From the NCBI GenBank assembly GCA_964574215.1, contig CAZNLR010000023.1, positions 1 through 64,000 on the forward strand: DNA of 64,000 nt. Direction: 5' to 3'. Of this stretch, positions 8,751 through 17,713 are shown piece by piece. This DNA is from GCA-2725625 sp964574215 (GTDB lineage: Bacteria; Pseudomonadota; Alphaproteobacteria; Rhodospirillales; UBA2165). The notes under the pieces are model-generated. The model was not told where the DNA came from. It worked only from the letters and a program-made list of their open reading frames with translations, and ran no database searches. Made by a program: the position numbers and the translations under genes. Each line of letters starts with the position of its first letter. Position 1 is the stretch's first letter.

Positions 8751-9431
8751 TCAACCGTTCACCACGCCGTTCAGCCATCCCGAGAGATCATTGGTGGTGA
8801 AGTCGGGATTGACATTGTCGGCATCGGCGTGAGCCCAGGGACGGTCGGTCCTCACCCAGACCGTGACCATACCCATAGCGGCGGCGGGCGCCAGATTGCG
8901 GGCGATGTCCTCGACCATAACGGCGTTGGCGGGGTCGAAATCAAACCGGTCGACGAATTTAGCATAAACCGACGGATCCGGCTTGGGCAGATAACCGGCG
9001 TCGACGATATCGAAAATCGCTTCGAAATGATCAGTGATTCCCAGATTGTCCAACACCCGGGAAGCATATCTTGTGGCGGCATTGGTGAACACGATTTTGC
9101 GGCCCGGCAACCGGTCCAGGGCGGTCACCATTTTTTCATCGGGGACGATCGAGGTCAGGTCCACCTCATGGACGTATTCGAGATAGGGGTCCGGGTCCAT
9201 GTCGTGACATTCCATCATGCCGCGCAGCGTGGTGCCGTGTTCACGGAAATAGCTTTTTTGCACCTTGTAGGCCTCTGCGGGCGGAATATTCAGATAGTCG
9301 GCAATGTAGGAACACATGCGCCGGTCGATCTGGTCGAACAGATTGGCGCTGACGGGATAGAGCGTATTGTCCAGGTCGAAAACCCAGGTTTCCGCCTCTT
9401 TTATCCCAATGATGTCCGGTGATTTTTCCAT
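8751..9431 (-). CDS. HAD-family pyrimidine 5'-nucleotidase (SDT1-like)
   Basis: 226 aa. HAD motif I is FDLDNTLYP with nucleophile Asp19 and acid Asp21. Motif II is VFTNAATRYA, a Lys sits in GYLPKPDPSVYAKF, and motif IV is VMVEDIARNLAPA. The helical cap (about residues 30-95) fits the SDT1/PPM-type pyrimidine nucleotidase subgroup, which dephosphorylates UMP/CMP-like substrates. Substrate assignment is by family only. It lies upstream of dapD on the same strand, an arrangement I recall from related bacteria. Confidence 0.85.
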   Translation of the reverse strand: MEKSPDIIGIKEAETWVFDLDNTLYPVSANLFDQIDRRMCSYIADYLNIPPAEAYKVQKSYFREHGTTLRGMMECHDMDPDPYLEYVHEVDLTSIVPDEKMVTALDRLPGRKIVFTNAATRYASRVLDNLGITDHFEAIFDIVDAGYLPKPDPSVYAKFVDRFDFDPANAVMVEDIARNLAPAAAMGMVTVWVRTDRPWAHADADNVNPDFTTNDLSGWLNGVVNG

Positions 9432-9704
9432 ACGCCCAATCTATCCCATAATCCCGCCGGTGCAACTTTTACCGGCTCCACGATTTATTTGCGGTTTCGC
9501 CTAAATAATTTTTCCTGAAACTTTTCACGGATTTTTTCAGGGGGCATCCCACAAGGCACTGGTTATTTACCCGGGTCGTACTTATATGATATGTAAGTTA
9601 TAATAATTCTCATTAGTAATAAGTTTAAATCAATAACCACCCCAACGATACCGCTTCAGGGCACAATGGCGCCAGACACGACACCGCAAGGAACGGCAAA
9701 GCAG

Positions 9705-11366
9705 ATGAGCGGCAGCAAGATTTCCGAAAGGGACAGGTTCGTCGCCTTCGCCTTTTGCTGGGCCGATGCGCTGCTCGAACTGGATGAAGACCAACAGATT
9801 AATTTCGCCACCGGCGCCACCGAGGCCTTGGTGGGTTGTCCGCCGACCCAGCTCATCGGTAAGAATTTCGAAGATTTGGTGGCCGAGCCGGACCGGGCCC
9901 TGGGGCGGCAGTTGATGAGCATCGCCGCCAAGCGGGGCCGCATCGAAAACGCCACCATCCGGTTGCGCAAAGGCGACGGGGCGACGGCGCCCTTGTCCTT
10001 TGCCGGCTACCGGCTGGATGATTTTTCCAGCCACTATTTCCTAGCCTTCCGGGCCGGCGCCACCTCAACTGAAAGCCCGACGGGCAAAAAACTGTCCCGT
10101 GACCCGGAAAGCGGTCTCTATAGCGCCGATACCTTTACCGAGTTGGCCAGTCATCAGTTAAAGGAAGCCAGGCAGGCCGGTGAAGATGCCGAAATCACCC
10201 TGGTGTCCATGCCGGAAATCGACGAGTTGAGGGAACGTCTCGACGATGATGCCGAAAAATCGCTTATGGATACAGTCAGCGCCTCGCTCCGGGCCAATTC
10301 CATCAACGGTGATTCGGCGGCCGTCGTCGGCGACGGCAAGTACGCCTTGGTGCACGATGCATCATTAGACGTCGAAGATATCCAGACGCAGTTGACGGAA
10401 GTCACCAAGGAGATCGATCCCGAAGGAGAGGGCATTACCGCCGAAACAGCGACCCTCGATGTCGGTGACGACGCCATCGACAATGAAGATCTGGCCAACG
10501 GACTGGTCTACGCCATCACCAAATTCAGGGACACCAAGGGCGCCGATTTCAGCCTGGAGAACTTCACCACCAATCTGTCCTCCATGGTAGGACAGGCCAT
10601 GAACTCGGTGCAGAGTTTCAAGGAAGTGGTGGAGGACGGAAAATTCAATGTCGCCTTCCATCCCATCATCAATATCAAGACCGGGGTTATTCACCACTAT
10701 GAGGCTCTGGTGCGGTTCCACCATTCGAAGGAAGGGGAATCGCCTTACGAATATATCACCTTCGCCGAGGAGGTCGGCCTGATCTGGCAGTTCGATCTTG
10801 CCATGGCCAAAAAAGTGGTCGAATGGCTGTCCAAGCATAAAAGCAAGAAATACGCGGTGGCGGTGAACATATCGGGCAATTCCATCACCAACTTGACTTA
10901 TCTGGCGCAGCTTCACCAGCTGTTGAAGACCAATATCTGGGCGCGCGGCAAGCTCCTGTTCGAGATCACCGAATCCTCGCGTATCGCCGATCTGGAGGCC
11001 GCCAACAAGTTCTTCCAGACCCTGCGCGGCGAAGGCTATGAAGTCTGTCTGGACGATTTCGGCGCCGGGGCGGCCAGTTTTCAGTATCTGGCGAGCCTGG
11101 AAGTGGATGTGGTCAAACTCGACGGCAGCGCCGTTAAAAATGCCCTCAAAGCAAAAAAAGGGACCGCCTTTCTGTCGGCCCTGGCCCGTCTCTGCAAGGA
11201 TATCGGTGTCGAAACCATTGCCGAAATGATCGACGACGAAACAACCCTTAAATTCGTCAGTAAATGCGGTGTCGACTTTGCTCAGGGGTTCCTGTTCGGC
11301 GAACCGTCGACGGAGATCGAAAAGTTCGAAGATTCTGGCCGAATCGTGCGCAGCAGCGTCGCTTGA
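9705..11366 (+). CDS. PAS - degenerate GGDEF - EAL protein, probable c-di-GMP phosphodiesterase
   Basis: Numbering below is from an alternative ATG at 9666 (566 aa); I prefer the ATG at 9705 because AAGGAA lies ten bases before it. A PAS-like sensor covers about 20-130. A region at 150-290 looks like a GGDEF domain that has lost its signature. The EAL domain spans about 315-560. Its signature reads HYEALVRF (EAL at 346-348), with metal and catalytic positions Asn401 (NISG), Glu433 (FEITE), Asp463-Asp464 (LDDFGAG), Lys484 (VVKLDG) and Gln540 (AQGF). The usual AEGVE motif is AEMID, so activity should be tested. A GGDEF gene follows 62 bp downstream. Confidence 0.88.
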   Translation: MSGSKISERDRFVAFAFCWADALLELDEDQQINFATGATEALVGCPPTQLIGKNFEDLVAEPDRALGRQLMSIAAKRGRIENATIRLRKGDGATAPLSFAGYRLDDFSSHYFLAFRAGATSTESPTGKKLSRDPESGLYSADTFTELASHQLKEARQAGEDAEITLVSMPEIDELRERLDDDAEKSLMDTVSASLRANSINGDSAAVVGDGKYALVHDASLDVEDIQTQLTEVTKEIDPEGEGITAETATLDVGDDAIDNEDLANGLVYAITKFRDTKGADFSLENFTTNLSSMVGQAMNSVQSFKEVVEDGKFNVAFHPIINIKTGVIHHYEALVRFHHSKEGESPYEYITFAEEVGLIWQFDLAMAKKVVEWLSKHKSKKYAVAVNISGNSITNLTYLAQLHQLLKTNIWARGKLLFEITESSRIADLEAANKFFQTLRGEGYEVCLDDFGAGAASFQYLASLEVDVVKLDGSAVKNALKAKKGTAFLSALARLCKDIGVETIAEMIDDETTLKFVSKCGVDFAQGFLFGEPSTEIEKFEDSGRIVRSSVA

Positions 11367-11428
11367 CCAGGGCCCATTAATCCGGTCATATACCCCCGGA
11401 ATTTCTTTGCAAACAATGGTTTAACCGG

Positions 11429-13129
11429 ATGAGCGACCTCAACCATATTGAGCTGTCTGAAGTCTTGCCGCTGGAAGTGCGGGAAGCGCTCGTAAAATCG
11501 CCGGAAACCATTCTGGAAACCTATCCCGATAGCGCTGTCTTGGTCGGCGGCGACGGCAATGTGCTGTCCAACAACCACAAAGGCGCGCTGCTTGCCGAAG
11601 TGATCGCCGAATCTTTCAACTTAAAAAAAGGCAACGAGCTAACGTCGTTGATCAACGAGGCCATCGACGGTGAAGGCGCCAATCTGGACGCCGTCAATCT
11701 CGATGACGATCAGCAAATCGATATTACCGCCGTCCCGTTAATCAAAGGACAGGCGGTATTGGTGTTCGGCCGCGACCATACGTTTGAGCACAATATGTTC
11801 GCGGCATTGATCGAATCCCGGGCCCGCTACAAGGATCTGGTGGAAATATCGTCGGACTTCTCCTGGGAACTGGGTCCCGACGGTAATTTTTCCTTTGTTT
11901 CAACCGGGGGCGCCATGGGCTATGGGGCGGACGAAATCGTCGGCCAGTCTCCGGAAAACTTCTTCAGTCTGCCGGTCGAATCGAAAGAAACGACTCCATT
12001 TGTCAGAACTGATAAATGTAACGACATCGAAGTCGAAATGAAAAGCGCCGACGGCAGTATCGCCAGCCTCCTGGTTTCGTCGTTGCCCCTGTTTGATGAA
12101 TTGGGCAGTTGGCGAGGCTCCCGAGGAATTTGCCGGGATATTACGGAACACACACAGCAACGATTGGCGCTCGACGAAGCGCGCATGCGGGAGATACTTT
12201 TAAAACATCTCGTCGGTATTATCCGGGATGAAGTGGATCCGTTAAAAACTCTGACCGGGTCGATCAAATACATCGTCCGCGCCTCCAGCTTCAGCGGATG
12301 CAAGGTTTTTAAGCGCGATGAGTTCTCTTCCAAGGGAGAACTGTTTGTGATGGCTGCCGAGTATGGGGAGAAAGAAGCCAGCCCACCCGATGATCAAATT
12401 ATTCCTATGTTTGAAACCGCTAATGGAACGTTGCCGGTTGCCGGTGAGGGATGGAGCGGCCTGTTGGCGCCGACCGGATACCGGGAACATATCAATGGCG
12501 CCATTTGTGTCTGGCGGGGGGATGGAACAACCGATTGGACGGATGGGGAAGTGGCTTTGGTGGACGCCGTCGCAGGCCAACTGGGAATCGCCATCGAGCG
12601 GGTTACCCAGCATGAACGCATTGTCCATCTTTCGAGGACAGACGAATTGACCGGTCTCCTGAACCGGCGCGCCTTTTTGGAAGAGGAATTGCCCCGGCGG
12701 ATGGAGCGCCTTGTCCATGCCGGATTACCGGCAGCCTTATTTTTCGTCGACCTGGATAACTTTAAAAGGGTTAATGACGTGCACGGCCATCATATGGGCG
12801 ACGAAGTATTGATCCGGCTATCACGATTTTTGGAAAAGCACTCCCGTCCGGGCGACGCCGTGGGGCGTTTCGGCGGGGACGAGTTCGCCATGTGGCTGGA
12901 CGGTATGGACGCCGACCGGGCCAAGGAACGTGTCGAACTAATGATCGAGGACAGCGAGGAATTCAGAGAATATTCGGGCGACGACGATCACCCGCTGGGC
13001 ATTTCCGTCGGCGTGGCCATGTTTGATTCTAAAACTGGTGACACCATCGAAGAACTCGTCCGCCAGGCCGACCAGGCCATGTATGAAGTCAAGCGTGGCG
13101 GTAAGGGCGGATTTTTAATCGCGCGTTGA
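11429..13129 (+). CDS. PAS-GAF-GGDEF diguanylate cyclase
   Basis: 566 aa, likely cytosolic since no membrane segment is evident. It has an N-terminal sensor-like region (about 25-115), a PAS domain (about 133-245, ending in the typical GICRDITEH), a GAF-like domain (about 255-395) and a C-terminal GGDEF domain beginning SRTDELTGLLNRRAF. The active-site signature is intact (RFGGDEF, GGDEF at 482-486), with FFVDLDNFKRVND providing metal and base contacts. A product-inhibition site RPGD (473-476) sits five residues upstream of GGDEF, as in classical feedback-controlled cyclases. It should make c-di-GMP, opposing the upstream EAL protein in the same operon. Confidence 0.92.
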   Translation: MSDLNHIELSEVLPLEVREALVKSPETILETYPDSAVLVGGDGNVLSNNHKGALLAEVIAESFNLKKGNELTSLINEAIDGEGANLDAVNLDDDQQIDITAVPLIKGQAVLVFGRDHTFEHNMFAALIESRARYKDLVEISSDFSWELGPDGNFSFVSTGGAMGYGADEIVGQSPENFFSLPVESKETTPFVRTDKCNDIEVEMKSADGSIASLLVSSLPLFDELGSWRGSRGICRDITEHTQQRLALDEARMREILLKHLVGIIRDEVDPLKTLTGSIKYIVRASSFSGCKVFKRDEFSSKGELFVMAAEYGEKEASPPDDQIIPMFETANGTLPVAGEGWSGLLAPTGYREHINGAICVWRGDGTTDWTDGEVALVDAVAGQLGIAIERVTQHERIVHLSRTDELTGLLNRRAFLEEELPRRMERLVHAGLPAALFFVDLDNFKRVNDVHGHHMGDEVLIRLSRFLEKHSRPGDAVGRFGGDEFAMWLDGMDADRAKERVELMIEDSEEFREYSGDDDHPLGISVGVAMFDSKTGDTIEELVRQADQAMYEVKRGGKGGFLIAR

Positions 13130-13137
13130 TTAGCCTT

Positions 13138-13391
13138 ACATTTTATGCCCCTCAGGCGCCGGGCGTTCGCTCCGCTCTCTTGGCTTACGCGCCATCAGGC
13201 GCGGCGCGCAGTCGCGCTTACAAAAGTCCAAAAGGACTTTTGGAACAAAACGTTTACTGCGAAATCTCCAATCCAAAGTTCCTTTCAGAACTTTGGCAAG
13301 CGCGACTGCGCATCGGCGCTGATGCGCCGTAAGCCAAGGGTTCGGAGAACCCGCCCGGCGTTTGAGGGGCAATAAATTGTACCAGGTACAA
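13138..13391. repeat. Large palindromic element (about 250 bp, two ~100-bp arms)
   Basis: The left arm (13138 to about 13245) and right arm (about 13270 to 13381) are imperfect inverted copies. Both outer ends read TGCCCCTCA or its complement, followed by CGCCGGGCG and TTGGCTTACG. Each arm contains its own small hairpin: CAAAAGTCC/GGACTTTTG at 13221-13242 and CCAAAGTTC/GAACTTTGG at 13273-13296. A perfect 15-bp palindrome TTGTACCAGGTACAA (13377-13391) abuts the element next to the argB stop. Both strands have open frames beginning MPL(R/K)RRA; they are a by-product of the symmetry and I do not call them genes. It sits between convergent genes, and a 25-bp piece of its end recurs at 58052. Confidence 0.85.
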
Positions 13392-13393
13392 TT

Positions 13394-14302
13394 TTAAGCA
13401 GACTCGATTAATGTTCCCGCACCGTGTTCGGTGAATAACTCCAGGAGAAGGGCGTGGGGCACCCGTCCGTCGATGATGACCGCTGCATCGACGCCGTCGT
13501 CGACAGCATCGAGGCAGGTCTCGATCTTGGGAATCATGCCACCGCTGATGGTGCCGTCGCTGATCATTTTGCGCGCCCGCTTGGCGTCCATTTTTTCGAT
13601 CAGATTGCCGTCCTCGTCCAGGACCCCCGGTACGTCGGTCAGGAGTAAAAGCCGTTTGGCGGCCATGGCGGCGGCGATGGCGCCGGCTGCCGTGTCGGCG
13701 TTGATATTATAGGTTTCCCCTTTGGACCCGGCGCCGATGGGTGCGATTACCGGTATCATGTCGGTCTCCTTGAAGACCTCAAGCACATGGGTGGTGATGC
13801 TTTCGGGCTCTCCGACGAAGCCGAGATCAAGAATTTTTTCGATGTTGGAATCCGGATCCCGTTGGGTGCGCCGGATTTTCGATGCCTGGATCAGTTTACC
13901 GTCCTTGCCCGACAGGCCGACGGCGAAGCCCCCGGCATTGTTGATGGAGGAGGACACCTGCTTGTTGATGGACCCCGCCAGCACCATTTCCACCACCTCG
14001 ACCGTATCGGCATCGGTCACCCGGAGACCTTCGACAAAGGAAGACTTGATTTTTAGCCGGTCAAGCATGCCGGCGATCTGGGGACCGCCGCCATGAACGA
14101 TAATGGGATGAATACCCACATGTTTGAGCAGCACGATGTCATTGGCGAACAGTTTCGCCAAGTCGTCATCGCCCATTGCATGGCCGCCATATTTGACAAC
14201 GAAAGTCTCTCCCGCGTGCCGCCGCATATAGGGCAGCGCCTCGGAGAGGGTTTTGGCCTGCTTCAGCCAATCATCCTTCGTTTTGCTCGTGCTCTCGTTC
14301 AT
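13394..14302 (-). CDS. argB: Acetylglutamate kinase
   Basis: Phosphorylates N-acetyl-L-glutamate in arginine synthesis. 302 aa with an N-terminal helix extension (about residues 1-30, QAKTLSEALPYMRRHAG), typical of the hexameric, arginine-feedback-inhibited form. Nucleotide and substrate sites are visible: VVKYGGHAMGD, PIIVHGGGPQI, the GLRVTDADTVEVVEMVL stretch, and C-terminal GGMIPKIETCLDAVDDGV. A purine-rich GCAGAGG lies just before the ATG. It is the last gene of the rpmH-to-argB operon, 62 bp after engB. Confidence 0.97.
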   Translation of the reverse strand: MNESTSKTKDDWLKQAKTLSEALPYMRRHAGETFVVKYGGHAMGDDDLAKLFANDIVLLKHVGIHPIIVHGGGPQIAGMLDRLKIKSSFVEGLRVTDADTVEVVEMVLAGSINKQVSSSINNAGGFAVGLSGKDGKLIQASKIRRTQRDPDSNIEKILDLGFVGEPESITTHVLEVFKETDMIPVIAPIGAGSKGETYNINADTAAGAIAAAMAAKRLLLLTDVPGVLDEDGNLIEKMDAKRARKMISDGTISGGMIPKIETCLDAVDDGVDAAVIIDGRVPHALLLELFTEHGAGTLIESA

Positions 14303-14364
14303 CCTCTGCTTAAGTCCCTGATTCGCAATGTGATTTCAAGAATTCCACCTGGAATGTAGACCAA

Positions 14365-15030
14365 CTAACCTGAAATTGCGAGTGCTGCAAGCACGGCGCG
14401 CATTTCTTCGATACCGAAATTCTTGGCGGCGCTGGTGGTCAGGATATCCGGATGAGCCGCGACGTGGGAGGATATCTCCTTGGTGGTCTTCGCCAGCAGC
14501 TTATCCATCGTCCCTTTTTTGATCTTGTCACATTTGGTCAGAACGATCTGATAGGAGACAGCAGTGGTGTCCATCAGCTTCATGGTTTCCCGGTCATTGT
14601 CCTTCAGGCCATGCCGGGCATCGATCAGCAGGCACACCCGGCGCAACTGCGCCCGTCCCGACAGATACAGTTTTATGAGGTCGTTCCACTCGGCAACGGC
14701 GCTTTTGGACGCCTTGGCATAGCCGTACCCCGGCAGATCGGCCAGCATCAGACGATGGCCGAGATCGAAAAAATTGATCTGCTGGGTGCGCCCCGGCGTG
14801 TTCGATGTCCGGGCCAGGGATTTATGATTGGTGAGGGCGTTAATCAGGCTCGATTTACCCACATTGGANNNNNNNNNNCGGCCGGCAAAGGCGATCTCCG
14901 GCAATTCGGTCAGCGGCAACTGATCGAAATCGGTGGCGCCGATGGTGAATTCGCAGGACTGGGCGAACAGCAGCCGGCCGCCTTCCAAATCGAGCGTACT
15001 TTGATTGCCGTCGACGGAACCGGTCGCCAT
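14365..15030 (-). CDS. engB: Ribosome biogenesis GTPase YsxC/EngB (contains an N run)
   Basis: Essential GTPase that assists large-subunit assembly. 221 aa as drawn. Seen: FAG-(Ns)-SNVGKSSLINALTNH (G1), the SNTPGRTQQINFF switch, LADLPGYGYA (G3), VLTKCDKIKKG (G4) and TTSAAKNFGI (G5). Ten Ns at 14869-14878 interrupt the P-loop. In EngB proteins Ala-Gly is followed by one Arg and then SNVGKSS. The flanking bases CG fit that Arg codon, so probably one base is truly missing rather than ten. GGGGGA precedes the ATG. It is co-transcribed between yidC and argB. Confidence 0.93.
   Translation of the reverse strand: MATGSVDGNQSTLDLEGGRLLFAQSCEFTIGATDFDQLPLTELPEIAFAGXXXXSNVGKSSLINALTNHKSLARTSNTPGRTQQINFFDLGHRLMLADLPGYGYAKASKSAVAEWNDLIKLYLSGRAQLRRVCLLIDARHGLKDNDRETMKLMDTTAVSYQIVLTKCDKIKKGTMDKLLAKTTKEISSHVAAHPDILTTSAAKNFGIEEMRAVLAALAISG
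14869..14878. other. Assembly gap: 10 unknown bases
   Basis: A run of 10 Ns falls inside the EngB P-loop. The frame is kept across it (10 Ns plus 2 known bases make 4 codons), but the family pattern needs only one codon there, so the length is probably a placeholder from scaffolding. Confidence 0.95.
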
Positions 15031-15060
15031 GAGCTTGGTCCCCCAAAAAAAGTCGGTTGC

Positions 15061-16834
15061 TTAGCTATTACCCGGTGTTGGTGCTTTGCCGCCGCCGATC
15101 TGCACACCGGCTTTCCGCATGATGACATATTGCTGCAAAATCGACAGGGCATTATTCCAGGCCCAATAGATCACCAATCCCGCCGGAAAACGGGCCAGCA
15201 TAAACGTGAACATGATCGGCAGGAACATGAAAATTTTCGCCTGCATGGGATCGGGGGGTGGCGGGTTCAGTTTTTGCTGCATAAACATGGTGACGCCCAT
15301 GATGATCGGCCAGACGCCGATTGCCAGAATTTCCGGCGGTGTCCAGGGAATGGCGCCGAACAGATTTACCGGGGTCAAGGGGTCGGCCGCGGACAAATCC
15401 TTGATCCAGCCGTAAAAAGGCGCGTGGCGCATCTCGATGGTGACGAACACCACTTTGTAACACCGGTATCTGCGGCAGGATCGGCAGGCAGCCCGACGCC
15501 GGGTTGGCTTTTTCCCGTTTGTAGAGCGCCATCACTTCCTGGTTCATGCGAGTCCGGTCTTCCTTGAAGCGCTCCCGGATTTTGACCATCTCGGGCTGCA
15601 ACAGTTTCATTTTGCTCATGGCCCGGTAGGATTTGTTGGCCAGCGGGAAAAAGGCCAATTTGATCAGGACCGTCAGCAGCAGGATGGAAAGACCCATATT
15701 ACCGAGGTGATCGGTGAAATAGATCAGGGCGAAAAAGATCGGTTTGGTGAGAAATTCAAACCAGCCCCAATCGATGGCCAGGTCGAAGCGGGAAATATTC
15801 AGATTGTCCCGGTAATCCAAAATCAGGGGTGCTTCCTTAGCGCCGGCAAAAAATTTGTTTTTGGTTTCCGAAAATCCACCCGCCGGTATGACCATGGCGC
15901 CGCCGCGGTAATCCACCTGATAGGTATTTAACTTATTCTGCACCTGGTCGCTAAAACGCGTATCGGCGGCAGATTTCTGATCGGGAATCAGCGCCGTCAT
16001 CCAATATTTGTCGGTGATGCCGATCCAGCCGCCGGTTGATTTACTTTGGATGACTTTCGATTCCTGGATTTCATCGTAATCGACTTCTTTGAGAACACCA
16101 TCGAAAACGCCCAGCAGGCCTTCATGGAGAATATAGAAGTCTGTGATTTCCGGCGTTCCCGTCCGCGATATGCGGCCGAAAGGATAAACCGTCGCCGGCT
16201 TGTCGCCTTGGTTTTCCACCCGCTGGGTGATGGAGAACATATAGTTGGCGTCCAGTTCCAGCGTTTGGGTGAATTTGACGCCGTCGCCATTGATCCAGGT
16301 CAGGTTGACCGGCGTTTCGGGAGTCAGAGTATTTTTATCGGCCTGCCACGCCGTATTGGCGTCCGGCACTTTGGTATCGGCGGAAACCCAGCCAAAATCA
16401 GCGTAATAAGGTTTGGGGGCGCCAAAGGGCAACAGCAATGAAATCTTGTCGCTGTCTTCCTCAATGGTTTCCCGGTAGTCGGTCAGGGTTAAATCGTCGA
16501 ACCGGGCGCCGGTCAGGGAGACCGAACCGCTCAGACGTGACGACTGAATCTTGATGCGGGGCGATTTCTCCATGGCCGCTTTGCGTTGAGCCGCCTCGGC
16601 CACGGCCGGCACGGGTGCTGCGGCGCCGGGAACGGGAACGGCCTGGCCGGCACCCTTGCCATCCTGAATGCCGGGGGCGTCCGGCGTGGTGGGTGTTGTT
16701 CCGGGTTGTCCGGCGACGGTCGCGTCAGCGGAATCCTGGCTTGGCGGTGGCATTTGATCGATGGCGTAAAACTGCCAGCCGATCATAATGATCGCCGAAA
16801 GTACGATAGCCAGAATCAGGTTCTTTTGATCCAT
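15061..16834 (-). CDS. yidC: Membrane protein insertase YidC, frameshifted in this sequence
   Basis: Inserts and folds inner-membrane proteins with or without SecYEG. The first frame (16834 down to about 15460) has an N-terminal membrane segment (MDQKNLILAIVLSAIIMIGW), a Pro/Ala-rich linker, the large periplasmic beta domain and the first core helices, ending NPASGCLPILPQIPV. The rest of the core (VFVTIEMRHAPFYGW, then the remaining membrane helices, 15453-15061) is in another frame. Comparison with the usual IPV-FFALYKVVF sequence implies about 11 missing bases at position 15460. Since YidC is essential, an assembly error is likelier than a true knockout. yidD lies 48 bp upstream. Confidence 0.9.
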
Positions 16835-16882
16835 TATTCTTCGTTCCTAAACCAGCTTCCCGGCCAATTTCCCGAAAAAAGC

Positions 16883-17254
16883 CTATTTTCCAATTTGAGG
16901 CCTATCCGCCCCATGCGTCGCCGTCTCGGATTTTGTCATCGGAGGATTACGATTTGCGCGCCCGGTATATCCGGGTAGGTCGCCTTCTGCAACAGGCTTT
17001 TCAAGGGTCTCGTCAGCACTGGGATGGGGAACCGGATCAAATCCGCTGGTGCCCCAAGGGTGACAACGGAAAATTCGCTTAATGCCGTACCAGCCACCCC
17101 TGAGGGGACCATGAATGACCACCGCTTCCAAAGCGTATTCGGAGCAGGTGGGCAGGTGGCGGCAACTGCCGGGCAAAACCGGTGAAATTGCTAACTGGTA
17201 GACGCGGATTAACCCCCGCATCACCCACGCCAAAGCTGAGGACAATATCTTCAT
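16883..17254 (-). CDS. yidD: Membrane protein insertion efficiency factor YidD
   Basis: Small membrane-associated helper of YidC-dependent insertion. 123 aa: the conserved block of about 75 residues carries YQLAISPVLPGSCRHLPTCS, the three conserved Cys, HGPLRGGWYG and IFRCHPWGTSGFDPVP. A hydrophilic C-terminal tail of about 45 residues is longer than in most homologues and ends GADRPQIGK. It lies between rnpA (5 bp upstream) and yidC, the classical order. Confidence 0.93.
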   Translation of the reverse strand: MKILSSALAWVMRGLIRVYQLAISPVLPGSCRHLPTCSEYALEAVVIHGPLRGGWYGIKRIFRCHPWGTSGFDPVPHPSADETLEKPVAEGDLPGYTGRANRNPPMTKSETATHGADRPQIGK

Positions 17255-17259
17255 GTTCC

Positions 17260-17697
17260 TTATCCGGGTTCGCCTGGTGCACTTATTTTTTGCGCACCAA
17301 GTTTTTCCAGGGCTTTTTCCAAATCTTGTTCCAAAGAGGAAAACCGTCTTTTCAAGGCTTTGTGCCGGCCGATTATAACGTAATCCCGATTATTTGGCGT
17401 ATATTGCGGGACGATATTCTCGGCGGCCTCGCGCAAGCGTCGGCGTACACGGTTGCGCACCACGGCGTTTCCCACTTTGCGGCTGACGGTAAACCCAACC
17501 CGCAAGGGAAGATCCGCTTCTTTCGCATCGTGTTCCCGCATTTGCAGGACCAGACCCGGCGTGGAGAATTTTTGGCGCGTTTTTGCGACCCGAAGAAATT
17601 CGGGACGTGTTTTCAATCGTGTAATTGGGCGTCCGATAGGAGGCTTTGCCCGGGAGGCTACTGGGGAGGCTACTGGGGAGGCTACTGGGGAGGCCAC
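17260..17697 (-). CDS. rnpA: Ribonuclease P protein component, with repeated N-terminus
   Basis: Protein subunit of RNase P, which trims tRNA 5' ends. The core is clear: RLKTRPEFLRVAKTRQKF, VGFTVSRKVGNAVVRNRVRR (the RNR motif) and YVIIGRHKAL. No ATG exists between rpmH and this core. I choose GTG at 17697, giving 145 aa with an unusual start VASPVASPVASPVASRAK. This is encoded by a 12-bp tandem repeat (GGGGAGGCTACT on the plus strand, about 3.3 copies, 17652-17693). The next gene, yidD, begins 5 bp on. The exact start is uncertain. Confidence 0.92.
   Translation of the reverse strand: MASPVASPVASPVASRAKPPIGRPITRLKTRPEFLRVAKTRQKFSTPGLVLQMREHDAKEADLPLRVGFTVSRKVGNAVVRNRVRRRLREAAENIVPQYTPNNRDYVIIGRHKALKRRFSSLEQDLEKALEKLGAQKISAPGEPG
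17652..17693. repeat. 12-bp tandem repeat in the rnpA 5' end
   Basis: The unit GGGGAGGCTACT repeats about 3.3 times with no variation. Because 12 is a multiple of three, it encodes Ser-Pro-Val-Ala units without changing frame, so copy number can vary without disrupting rnpA. Confidence 0.85.
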
Positions 17698-17713
17698 GAC
17701 GGCACCCCGCAGG

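Noticed and set aside
13136..13375. Open frames on both strands of the palindromic element (MPLRRRA / MPLKRRA)
   Set aside because: Both strands give almost the same peptide because the DNA is an inverted repeat; no ribosome binding site and no coding logic beyond symmetry.
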